Part shown: piece after piece, positions 34,705 through 46,085 of the stretch
Position numbering within the stretch: position 1 is the first letter of the stretch
Layout of the letters: each line of letters opens with the position of its first letter
Origin: Chondrosia reniformis
Taxonomy: Eukaryota > Porifera > Demospongiae > Chondrillida > Chondrillidae
DNA length: 64,000 nucleotides
Assembly: GCA_947172415.1 (NCBI GenBank)
Contig: OX359192.1
Coordinates: 5,582,501 to 5,646,500 of the forward strand
Direction of reading: 5' to 3'
Position numbers and translations under genes: made by a program
Notes under the pieces: generated by a model
The model's database searches: none
The model's input: only the letters and a program-made list of their open reading frames with translations
Told to the model about the DNA's origin: nothing

Positions 34705-36894
34705 ATGTCAAGTGACGGAGCTGGAACGGATACGGGCGATTTACCTAAGTACACCTCTCCTGAGGATCCTGTGGCGCCAGCCAGCAAAAAGTAGGTGGTC
34801 TAGATATAGTGTAGTAGTCTAGGTGTATGTTATTTTCAAACGTGGGAAAATGAGTTTTAAAAACACAGGTGACTGGAATTTAGGAATGCATAAAAACGGC
34901 GTTCAAGCAAAGGATAATATGATTTTCAGATTTCACGTGACGTAATAATTTGCTCCCTTAGGGAGTATAGCGACTCTGAAGAAAGTGTTGACTGGCAAGA
35001 TGTTGACGAAGGAGAACACATTGAATCCATCTTGGCTGACCACAACGTAGGTTGTGATGACAAGGACATCCAGTCATCATCACTACAAGTCATGGTGGAT
35101 GCAAATGCTCCCTTGGTAAAGGGACGCAAGAAGAATTTTTATCAACTGGCACAAGAGAAATTTGAGAGGGAACTGCGGCAAAACACACACCGAGTACACT
35201 TGCTATTACTACTTGCTCATGCTTTGAGACTCAACAGACAATGCAATAATGACCTTGTTAAGGGGTACATTTTATCACTGCTGCCCAACCACCTGTCTGC
35301 TTGTCCTCAAGATACAGCCTCTCTCAGCCGATTGCTGGGCTGGTTCACAGACATGGCAGATGGACTTGTGAAGGGCCAGCCCTCTGCCGCAGAGTTGGGC
35401 TGTCCACAGCTCAGCTCTGTACAGCTCTTAGTGTCGCTGTTAAGGCTGCTTGAATGTAGAGCTAGACTTGTTCTTGTCTTGGACCCTTCACCATACAAGA
35501 AAACTGTTCCTAGAAAGCGTCCACCACCACCCAGTAGCAGTAAGGACAACAGTAAAAAGGGAAAAAGGAGGAAGGAATCTCAAGTAAAGGAGACTGCTTT
35601 GGGGGAGGATGTTACTTTGGAGGAGGATGGAGAGCCACCAAAGAAAAGGAAATGTAGACAAAGGCTTTGTACAAATTCAGGAGATGCTACTTCATTGAGT
35701 GTGGCACAAGGCAAACCAATGAAACAAAAATCTACCTCACTTTCATTATCAAAGAAGTTGAAAAGTAAACTCGGAAATTCTGTACAGCCTAATAAAGAAG
35801 CTTCAGTTCAAAGCCGTACCACCTTACAAGGGAAAGTCCCCTTAGAAGAAAGCAAAGGAAACTTTTATGATGGTACAACTAGTTGGGTGGAGGTTTATAG
35901 TGAGAAGGTACCTAGAAAATGGATTACCCTTCATTTACCATCAAATTCTGTTGGACAAGCACACTTGGCAGAACTGGCCTGTCCAAAGCCTCTGATATAT
36001 GTTGTTGCCCTTGACAACAGAGGCTGTGTGAGGGATGTTACGCCATGCTATGCAGCTAATTGGTGTACTAGAGAGAGAAAGGAGCAGATAAGTGAAGACT
36101 GGTGGAATAGGGTATTGGGAGTCTTCTCACCTCCTCAAAGTGAAACAGAAGTAGAGGATGAAGCCATCAATGCGCTCTTACTTAGCCGACCACTTCCACT
36201 CAAAACACAGCACTTTAGGGGCCATCCTCTCTATGTGCTGAAGAGCCAGCTGCTCAAGTACGAGGCTCTTTATCCTGCTTACTGTGAGATTTTGGGGTAC
36301 TGTGAGGGTGAGCCAGTTTTCTCTAGAAGTTGTGTTTACACGCTTCACTGTAGGGAGCAATGGCTGAAGGAAGGCAAAGTTGTACAGAAGGGAGAAGCTC
36401 CTTATAAGGAAGTGAAAACCATGTCTGTAAGAAAAAGGCGCAGTGCAGGTCCTGAAAGTGAAAAGAAGGTTGAACTATTTGGAAAATGGCAGACTGAAGA
36501 TTACATTCCTCCACCAGTGGAGAATGGCAGAGTTCCAAGGAATGAGTTTGGCAACATTGAAGTATTTAAACCATCTATGGTGCCAAGAGGAGGTTGTCAT
36601 CTGCGAATAGCTGGCATTCAGAAGGTGTTGCGATCTCTGAATATTGACTACGCTTCGGCTGTGGTTGGGTGGGAGTTCAAAGGTTGCTATAGCTACCCTG
36701 TGATTGAAGGTGTGGTAATTGCAGAAGAACATCGTAAGCTTGCCATGGATGCTTGGAGAGAGAAACAACACATATTAATCAAAGATAAAGAGGAACGTAG
36801 AATCAAGCTAATCTTGGACAGATGGGTCAAACTAGTTAAGGGTATTTTTATCCTTGAGAGGGTCAAAAGAAGATTTTCAACCGGAAACAATTAA
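34705..36894 (+). CDS. XPC: DNA damage recognition protein XPC/Rad4
   Basis: XPC recognises helix-distorting lesions and starts global genome nucleotide excision repair, with RAD23B and centrin. Two exons (34705-34790 and 34962-36894) join in phase to 672 residues. The acidic N-terminus includes SEESVDWQDVDEGEH. A transglutaminase-fold region spans roughly residues 75-440, interrupted by a long basic insert (KKGKRRKESQVKE). BHD1 begins near residue 449 (HPLYVLKSQLLKYEALYP, then CEGEPVFSRSCVYTLHCR). BHD2 and BHD3 follow (GKWQTEDYIPPPVENGRVPR, then NIDYASAVVGWEFKGCYSYP). It is shorter than human XPC (940 residues), mainly in the N-terminal region and insert. Confidence 0.95.
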
Positions 36895-37554
36895 ACTGTG
36901 ACATGATTTTTATTACTATAGTAAGGAGACTATGGATAGAAATACAGTAGAATAAGTTTTTAATAGGCTTGTCTTTACGACTACCTATATGCTAGAAATC
37001 AAGTATATTATTATTGTATATTAGCACATTCTAAATGGCAATCCAGCTAATTATCTTGCATACATTTCATTAAAGTGATCCAGATGTTCTAAATGGGATT
37101 AATGACTTTACACTCAGTATCTGAGTCCAAGTGGTAGTCCAGTTTCTGGATATTTTCATTAATGACTATTTGCCTGTGTGTATAGTCAGTCACTGAAAAG
37201 ACCCCAGGGTCGAAACTTCTGACTAAAGTACAACAAAACTGCGTCTCCAGGCGCTCAAAAAGTCAAAGGATGAACCATCCAAGAGGTGTGTTGTCGAACC
37301 GAAACGTTTTTTGACAATTTTCGGATGTGGAAATTAATGTTTTTGTAACGCTACTCTAGATCTCTATCTTATCTTTCAGTTGATCTACTTTTCAGTTTAT
37401 TGCCGAATACGACCGTTGACGAAATTGAAACTAATCACGATTCGCCATCTTGCTTTAGCTCATTTAAAATTCGACAGGTTCGTGCGGATCCGTTGTCGGC
37501 ACGTTTCTTCTACACAGCATACATCCTGTTTATATTGAACGATCGAGAGAAGAG
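36895..37554. other. intergenic DNA upstream of the proton channel
   Basis: It should hold the XPC 3' UTR and the HVCN1 promoter and 5' UTR. The short stretch at about 37187-37217 (cactgaaaagaccccagggt, then cgaaac) resembles a degenerate hammerhead-ribozyme core; see the finding. Nothing else is recognised. Confidence 0.5.
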
Positions 37555-39513
37555 ATGGCATCCAGTCCCTATGTTGAGTATGGTGACAGCAATCCCCTTC
37601 CTCCCCCTAGCCAAAATGTGCCCCCGGATGATCAAGGTCAGAATGGAACTGACGACGATGAACATTCTCTACTAACTGAGACGGAATCGGAGTTAGACTT
37701 GGACCACGATGTCCAGTCGATAGCCTCAAGTTTGGATGATAGACTGACGTGAGTTGCCCTGAACTTTAAACTTATCGTTTCGAAAGGAAACCATCTCCTC
37801 CCCTTTCTAGGTGGAGAGGTCGAATGCAGGTAGTGCTTCACAGTCACTGGTTCCATCTTTTTGTCATCATTTTGGTTTTGCTAGACTCATTGATAGTCTT
37901 GTTTGAGCTATTAATTGACGTTGGCGCCTTCGGTGAGTACTTAATCAAACTTGTATATACGGTCGTTAATTGTTCACTTGTATCTTATATTTTGTAGGTA
38001 ACCTTAAATGTACGGCTGATGTTGACCGAGTTTTACAAGCAGAATTTTGTCATTTTCATAATGAATTCAGTGCCGGTTGCGCAGCGCCTTTTTCTAGTTT
38101 TCTGTGCAACGGTTCAGACCTAGAGCACGCGGGGTTTAATGAATGCACGGCCTTGCATACTGGTCAGGTTCCACGTGTGTGTGTTTGTGGACTACAGCAC
38201 GGCAAGCGAGTTTGTGTTCCATGTGAGTGACAGTAATATGGAAGGAATACTTTATTTAATATTGGTCCTCATTTTCCAGTTGGTACCCCAAATGGTGTCA
38301 ATCCAGGCCAGGTGTTGCATGGCCTCAGTATTGCTATCTTGACCATCTTTGTGCTTGAAGTAATCTGTAAGCTGATTGCATTCCGGTTCAAGTTCTTTAC
38401 CCACAAATTTGAGGTGCATTGCTTGATCATTCATATAGAATTAGCTGTTGAATGTATTGCATCTATATTCCCATGTGTGTTTAGGTATTTGATGCTACCA
38501 TTGTCTTTTTGTCTTTTGTACTGGATGTTGCATCAATGTAAGTGTACTAATTTGATATGATGAATATTTGAAGCTGAAGCTTATCCATGTATAAGTGAAC
38601 AATGAATGCATTTCACTATAAATATAAATTTTCATAGTCTTTTTACATTTTGGGAAGAATGGAATGCCTTTTGTATTTTAAAGCTTAAAGGTTAATTTAT
38701 CTGCTTGCCAAAGCATGCAATGTTTAGTGTTTGGTGGTTTGAAAGTGATTATCATTTAAACCACTTCTTCAAAACAAATACATGTACATTACATATACTC
38801 TAGCAAGTGAGTAGAAAATAGTGCAATTTAAGCAGTATTAAGATAACAGATCATTGCTATACTGTGTCTTATGCTTTACTGTTATCTATAGAATTGATGA
38901 AGTTGCATTCGAAGCAGCTTTTACACTGATCATTCTTTTGAGGTTATGGAGGGTTGTCAGAGTTGTGAATGGATTTGTTCTCTCCTCAAAAACCCAACAG
39001 GACAACCAGCTTAGTGAAGTGCGTGGCGAGGCAAAGAAAATAATTCACATTTTACACAAAACTGAAAATCGTCTCAAAGAAGAATTGGTGAGTTTTAATG
39101 TATTATAATGCAACACTTTCCTTATAACATGTATGTGCATGTACATAGGACGAAAAAGATAAAATGTTGGACCTAATGACAGCCCATAAGATACCATACA
39201 CTCCAGCTCAGAAGACTGTACCATTGAAGAAAGTAAGTTAATGCTATATACTAATGCTATACTAATGGTACACTATACTATACTAATGGTACACTATACT
39301 ATACTATACTAATGCTATACTATACTATACTAATGGTCACTATACTATACTAATGGTCACTATAATATACTAATGGTACACTATACTATACTAATGGTCA
39401 CTATACTATACTAATGCTATACTACTCTACTAATGGTACAGTATAGCTGCATATGTATTTCCAACTGCTTCTTGTTTTCCAAACAGAGAAAATCGCAGAA
39501 TGATCCAGCATAA
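37555..39513 (+). CDS. HVCN1: voltage-gated proton channel Hv1
   Basis: Hv1 is a voltage-sensor domain without a separate pore; it extrudes protons on depolarisation. Eight exons (37555-37748, 37811-37932, 37998-38222, 38280-38413, 38485-38537, 38892-39087, 39149-39232, 39487-39513) sum to 344 residues. S1 (FHLFVIILVLLDSLIVLFEL) carries Asp90, equivalent to the selectivity Asp112 of human Hv1. S2 is LSIAILTIFVLEVICKL, S3 is FDATIVFLSFVLDV, and S4 is LRLWRVVRVVNG with Arg260, Arg263 and Arg266. A C-terminal coiled-coil region follows (KKIIHILHKTENRLKEEL). The S1-S2 loop is about 85 residues with eight cysteines (110, 123, 133, 142, 155, 167, 169, 178) and an NGS sequon; the human loop is short and lacks these. 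Confidence 0.95.
39238..39445. repeat. short tandem repeat in the last HVCN1 intron
   Basis: Irregular repeats built from actatactaatggt and tgctatacta, about 200 bp, lying between exons 7 and 8. Unit lengths vary. Confidence 0.85.
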
Positions 39514-39693
39514 GTGGAGGTGAAACCTTTCTTAGTCTTTTGGTGTGAATAATAACAATAATTACTCATCAATTGTTGTAGTTTAAATGTATTGTTAATG
39601 TATGTACTTTATACACACCCCTAATCTATGGAGTGGAAACATTAGCAAAATATAATGTAGGTATATCACATCGTTACGTGTAATTTGTTTTTA

Positions 39694-39723
39694 GCTGATG
39701 AAGGTCCATGGACCGAAACGTTC
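39694..39723 (+). ncRNA. hammerhead-ribozyme-like core motif
   Basis: CTGATGA is followed by a perfect palindromic stem (ggtccatggacc) and GAAAC, the order of conserved elements in the hammerhead core (CUGAUGA, stem II, GAAA). The cleavage-site strand and stems I and III are not obvious in the flanks, so this may be a decayed copy. Type I hammerheads of this form occur with Penelope-like retroelements and retrozymes in animals. Confidence 0.4.
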
Positions 39724-40063
39724 TATTGTGAATCGTGAATTGCTACGGATAAGTTCAAGACTACTAATTAATATAATCAACTAAACCTAGCAATGAACCT
39801 CTATAATAATACCATATTGCTGTTTAAATTAAAATGAAATTGCCAATTTAAGTGAATAGGTATACCATTATACTTACATACTGACATTAGTACAATAAAC
39901 AAAGATATCAAGTTGAATTGTATTCATAGAGAGTTCTTGAAAACACAATGTCTAACACAGTCACTGATAATGACCACACGAGGAGGTACGTAAAACAACT
40001 AAAACATGTAAACATTATATGAAGAGAGAGAGAGAGAACTGCATTTACAGAAGGAAAGCACTA

Positions 40064-43000
40064 CTATAGTGTAACTGGGTTATGCTTGACTGCCTTCTCC
40101 ACTATTGATCCAAATTTCTTAAGAAACTTTGTAACTTCTCTCTTGCCAATAGTCCTCACAACAGCTGGCGGAGCCCAACCACCAGGGTTAACTAGAGAAA
40201 AGGAGGAGGTTCCATTTGTTGCCTAGCAACAAGCACCTTAAATGTCATCTTACCATTTACAGCATAAGTCATTTTGCATGTGACCTCATTTCGTTTTAAA
40301 TTAGATTCCCTTCCTTTTTCTACTGGTTGTTCAACCAGGGTCTGACAAACCATGCCAGCGTGAAGTGTAGCTCTAATTAGCTTACTGGTTTGAGGTGCCT
40401 TGTCATGGTCAATTGAAAAGTTGCACACCATCCATGTCCGGCCAATCATGTTGTCAGGGTGGGGTGCATTGGGGAGGGTGCACAGGTGAGAGCAGAACAC
40501 CGTGTCACGCTGAGTGGATGGCCACACCCTCTTGTGAAACTGATGGAAGATGATGGTATCATCAGCCAAAGTTTCAAGTCTTTTGACTGACTCAAGTGTA
40601 CCTGAGAATGGATTAAGAAACAGATCCTAATACACAAGCAGTCATGATAACTCCCAAGACAGGAGAAGATCATTTCATTATCTAACTGTATCAAACTTAT
40701 CTTTTGGATGGTACGTATACATATATCTTTTGACTCTTTGAGCATCTAAAGATGTAGTTTTGGTTGGATCTTTTGGTCAAACATTTCAACCCCAAGGGTC
40801 TTCATCAGTGACTGATGGATTGGATCTTCAGTAATCTTTTAATAGACACCAACCAAGATCCAAAACAACCAAAAATTTAGATGCTCAAGTAGGTGGTAAA
40901 AGATAAATCACCCAAGAGAACTTTCAGTTACTCATTAGACATTACTGCCTGGTTCCTAATAAGCCAGGAAGGTGTTGTTTTGGAAACCAATGAAGTGAAA
41001 TATAAAAGCACTCCCTTTGCGCTCAAGGATGCTACCCACATACCTTCCCACTCCAATCTTGTGTCCTCATTGAAAAAGTATTCCACGCACTCCCGGGCAG
41101 TCACACCCTACACAAGTCAGAAAGGAGGATGAGATGATACTGCTGCCATCTTTACTGATGCACCCCACAAGTGTACCTTAACTGTGAACTGGGCCTTGAG
41201 AGGGTCCACAACAATGCCATTTTCCTCTAGCTCTCTCCTATACACCTTCATATCCCCATCTTCATGGGTAAGACCCCAGTGATTATCAACTGGTTCAAAT
41301 ATATACTTGGCATATAAGGCAGTCTTCTCAGATACCTATATATTATGTACACATGTATATCACTGTGAGCTAGTTGGTTAGGGATGCAGGGACAAGGGTC
41401 CTTGTAGTTGTGGTGGCAAAATTAACACAACTTTTACCATTTCTGACATTCTGTGCTCAACTCCAGTGATGCTTTGAGGAATTAGTTTATCTGGTATAGC
41501 CTCTTGGTTAATTGAAGGACTTTCCTCAGTGTCCTAAGATTTAAATTATACATTACATGAATAAAAAGTGATATACACGTAAGTAGTAAGAACTCACTAT
41601 CTTTACTGAAGTATCCACTTCCTCTAGACCATCAGTGCCCTCCTCCTTCCCCATGGCACCCTCCTAAAGGTAAAAGAAGCACTTTGAACAGTATTAGAAT
41701 CTCCAAGCATTGCACAGTACCTCATTTTGATAGGCAAACTCAAGTGCATCAAAGAACTCCTCCTCTTTCAGCACACTATGGGGACCTTCCTGTAATTAAG
41801 TTACGTAAGTATACATATGAACAGACAGGTAAAGAGACCCAATTCTACTCATGGTAATACTGTGTACATCATTAAAGATACATTAACCTCATTACCTCAT
41901 AGTCAGGACCAGCATATTTACTAGCACCAGCCTTTGGACCATTCATGGCTGCATGAGCAGCCACCTCCGCTTTACGCCTGCGTTCCTGCTCCTACATGGA
42001 ACACAACCACACACACATTAACAGCCTTAATGTCCCAATAACAACACCATATATGGCAGGAAGCCTTAGACACCCCATCTCATCACATGACAATCAGTAT
42101 GGCATTCTAAGGATTCCTTGGTCATAATGGCTTCTATCAATCAGGTTAAAATGTTGTGAATTACACTAGTTAGATTTCAATTACCAAACCAGATAAGCTT
42201 AGGAAGGGGATTGAATTGAAGAAAACTTAGCATTCCTTTTCTAATTACCACACACCACCTGGTAAACATGTGTACATGAGTACCTGATTTACCTTATCCA
42301 GTTTCTGCTGCCATGTTTCTTCCCTCTTGTACACCATGTCTATCACTTGCTGAAGACTGGTGAGAATGCCTATTGTAGTTGCTTTAAAAGTGGTTGATTC
42401 GCTCTTAAAGTCTATGTGTGGTGGCGGACTGCAGGATGTGAAGCCGTGGGATACACGAGGATGGAGCTTTGTATGAGTTGGGTAGTTACGAAATGCAAAT
42501 GGATCTGATCCTGTACGCTTATGTCCCCTGTAGTTGGACATGATGGGGGAGTGTCTCTGTCCGTAAGGGAGGGTGTGTACTCTGGGAGGGGTCTGGTCCC
42601 CGGCCTCGCTCCACCCCCTCACAGTGTGCTCGTTTGTACTCTCACTACTGCTGGTAGTGGCACTGTTGCCAGCATTGAAATCCAAACCAGAATCTAGACT
42701 TTCTCTGATTTCTGATTGGTCAGATTTGCCGCCTTCATCGTCTGGTATGGACTCATCGGAGCCACTCTTTCTGTTCTGTCTTGTTCCTACCAAAAAAGGG
42801 AGAACTATTAACAACATCATCCTTAAACACAGATACACATTGAGGTGCTGTCATACCACATAGCATAAACACGTTCTCCTGAACAATCATTATTTGAATA
42901 CTGTACTACACTCATTACCAGCATATAAGTACATACATACATGTATGTCCACCATTGTTAGGCACATACGTAATAGGTCCTATAGTATAAAATATTATGT

Positions 43001-45456
43001 GTTTATAATGCATCTTATCCTTAAGCTAACTATATTTATGTCACACAACAGGTAGGTACGTCACACAACAGGTAGGTATGTCACACAACAGGTAGGTATG
43101 TCACATAACAGGTAGGTACGTCACACAACAGGTAGGTACGTCACACAACAGGTAGGTACGTCACACAACAGGTAGGTACGTCACACAACAGGTAGGTACG
43201 TCACACAACAGGTAGGTACATCACACAACAGGTAGGTATGTCACACAACAGGTAGGTATGATGCAACAGGTAGGTATGTCACACAACAGGTAGGTATGAT
43301 GCAACAGGTAGGTATGTCACACAACAGGTAGGTATGATGCAACATTGTAGAGGCTCATATATTACCAGTCATGGACAATGAAGTCTTCCTATCTACGTAA
43401 TTATCTCAGAAATAGGAATGTAGCACGACAGGTGATCATGTCTGAATGACCAGTGAGAATGTAACTTGCCATTCTGCTGAGCTTGATAATCCATTTGAGC
43501 ATCAAAAAAGTTTTGTAGTGTGTCCAGCTGTCGACAAAGGATTGCTCTAAATGTGTCTATTTCTGATAACTTCTCTTGGAGGTCATTCTTCTACAGATTA
43601 ATATGTATGAACGCATGTACATTACACATTTCTATGTATGTAATACATTACACATTTCTATGTACGCATCTAACACACTACAATAGACAGGGCATATGTT
43701 GTCTATCCAACTGTCAAAGGAATAGATACAGGATTAAGTACTTGACTAAGAATAAAAACATAAATGAAATTGTCAAAGTAAGACTTTCCGCTTTAATGCA
43801 CAATATTTTCTGTTTCATTAAAATGATATTTAACTGTAAAGTGTGTCCATTAAACTCACAATTAGAAGACTCTAAATGTGATTCTTACAGATATATCAAT
43901 TTAGTGGTGTGTGCAAACATACCTTGCAGGAAGCAACTGATGCAACTGAATGAATGGAAGCCAAAGACAAGATGGAGCCTTGTCTTCTAATATTTGTGTC
44001 TAGATTACCGAGGTCCTGGAGGTATATCTAGAGAAGAAAAAAGAGGTGCATGACAGTCTTGGAAATACATCAAAGAGGAGACTTCAAAGGAAAGTTTTGT
44101 TTCAAAATTGAGTGGCCTGATTGTTATTTTGCACATTAGGTGAAAGGAAACACTTAGTTACCCTTGGCAACCAGATTCCAAAATGGATGACGATGATGAT
44201 GTCACAGGTATCAGGTTTGAAATGTGATGAGATAGCACAATAGTGGTGGATCATATCATGGGGGAAAGGTGTCATATGGATGGTTCTAAATTTAGAAGTG
44301 ACAAAGGAACACCTAAACTTCTTGCCCTAGAACTATGCATCTTAGAGGTATGCAGGAGAGACAACTCCTTCTATGTTGACACGTGCAATTTTAGATGTAG
44401 TATGTAGCAGTTGTTACTGGGACCTACAAGTTCATTTCATTTCAAATATCAATTACATCCCATTATTTACTAATAGTATTCATTAAGATGAGGTGCTTTT
44501 AAAGATATTCATGTCATAGACAAGACATTATATGCTTCCATGCTTCTAGACTATGAATATACTTGAGGACAACACCAAAAGTCTGTTATCAAAACCCACA
44601 ATATTGAAGTGACACTTGTTAATGAACTGTTATCAGATTACTAACATTATCAACATCCCACCAAGTTCTCCATCATTCAAGCAATAATACTGCTTACATA
44701 ATTCAAGTTGACAATATGTAGGCAATTTCCTATCAGAAATACATTGACATACACAACACTTTCCTATTCACTGCTAAACAATATAAATGTGGTAAAATGG
44801 CTGTCTCACCTTGTTTGCTTCAATCACATCTATCCACTGTTGCTTTTCTTCCACACTGGCAGCTCGCAGGAAGTAGGTACAGTCGTGAACACGAATGTCA
44901 AAACGCAACTCATCAAATTCATGGCACTACAGAAACAAAAATTGATGCAATGTCAAAGTTAATATGAAATTTGGCACAACAATTATATTAGCCTAAAGCG
45001 ACACCAATAATTGAAAGGCTAGTATCACTCTTCCGACCCGCGAATTTAGATTGGAACACAACCCATAATTTACTATCACTGGAAGGCCTGCTTTGATAAC
45101 TCGCGAGGCAAACTTACGGTGATGATAGCACGTTGCAAGCTGACAGACCCTCTACATCCATACTTGGTGTCTACTTCCGACTTGTAATACGACAACAGGC
45201 CATCTGCAACGTTAAAGTAACGATCCTGCCACCCGTGAAGGTAGTTGGTCCATTTTGAAAGAAGTCCTCTCTTACTGGAGCACGGCGGTATGTGGACATC
45301 AAAACTGTCTTCCTCTTCCTCACTGCTCCCGACAGTCTGCATCTCCAGCGACGGCGCCCGTAACAGGGGAGGCTCGGAGACATCGGGTGCGTCCGGGCCA
45401 AACACTCTCAAAGGTGCCGTCAACCCTCCAAATATAGTCTTGACTAGTTTGGCCAT
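40064..45456 (-). CDS. CERT1: ceramide transfer protein CERT (STARD11)
   Basis: CERT moves ceramide from ER to trans-Golgi at contact sites. On the minus strand exon 1 (45456-45118) starts [12 protein letters not shown] and opens a PH domain ([20 protein letters not shown]). Exon 2 (44926-44810) completes it ([20 protein letters not shown]). A middle region follows ([27 protein letters not shown]-like [16 protein letters not shown]). A FFAT motif [11 protein letters not shown] (about 41720-41790), which binds VAP proteins at the ER, comes next. The START domain spans roughly 41340-40064 ([27 protein letters not shown], ending near [20 protein letters not shown]). A Ser-rich segment like the phosphoregulated SR motif of CERT lies after the PH domain. 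The first ATG of the conserved frame was chosen. It is divergent from HMGCR. Confidence 0.93.
40735..40893. mobile_element. short inverted-repeat element with a hammerhead-like core
   Basis: Arms near gagcatctaaa...gttttggttggatct and agatccaaaacaaccaaaaa...ttagatgctc are mutually inverted. Inside, on the minus strand, CTGATGA is followed by a gaccc/ggggtt stem and GAAAT, a hammerhead-like core with one change. It lies in a CERT intron. Probably a non-autonomous retroelement remnant. Confidence 0.45.
43041..43345. repeat. 20-bp minisatellite in a CERT intron
   Basis: About fifteen units of tcacacaacaggtaggtacg with T/C variation, the last few alternating with a shorter atgatgcaacaggtaggt form. 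It lies within an intron and has no coding potential. Confidence 0.9.
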
Positions 45457-46085
45457 TATATTACCCTTCCAATTCAACTGAGCTAGACAAGATCGCTTCA
45501 ATTCAACTGTAATACATTTTTCTTTTTGTATATCCACGCAAGTATTCCTTGATTGATTCTCCTTGATCTACTATCTACGGCTGCTGTATAATGACCTTTT
45601 GGCGTTAACCTAAAACCTATTTGACATCATGAATTCCGTTACTTCAAAGGGTTGCTTGTCACACGAATATCACATGGACCAGGTTTATGTGTAATTATCT
45701 ATATATAGACAAATATATCTATAATTAGACACTGTTAGAGTTACTAAAAATATACCAATGTCGCAATCGTGCGATAAAACCTCAATTGTTGAGAAACGTC
45801 GCCAGTCAGAGTGGTTTGGTCGGTGTGTAAACACGTGAATAACATTAAATATATCGGGCGGTTCTGGCGTGATCGGACCATGCCAGATGAGGTTGGGATA
45901 TCATATCGTACGGGCGCCCTGTCGCCAGTGTAACTCGGCTGAAGGTGCGATAGAAGCAAACTCAGCGACACCAAAAAAGGCAAGGTATGTTAACATGAGT
46001 AGAATCTTATTTCTGGAGTCCAAACATTCATTAATTAGTCTAATAATTAAATGCAGCACTTACTGGATTTTCCCTACCATTTAGA
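45457..46085. promoter_or_regulatory. divergent promoter region between CERT and HMGCR
   Basis: 629 bp separate the two ATG codons. On the HMGCR side a 5' UTR intron is likely (donor gtatgtt near 45984, acceptor taccatttag just before the ATG). Both promoters must lie here or overlap. I cannot name specific sites such as a sterol response element with confidence. Confidence 0.6.

Noticed and set aside
37400..37675. Alternative upstream start for HVCN1 or a separate small ORF
   Set aside because: It overlaps the HVCN1 first exon in another frame; the Hv1 frame from 37555 is supported by in-phase exons and homology.
42573..42863. Plus-strand frames opposite CERT exons
   Set aside because: Shadows of the CERT coding exon on the minus strand.
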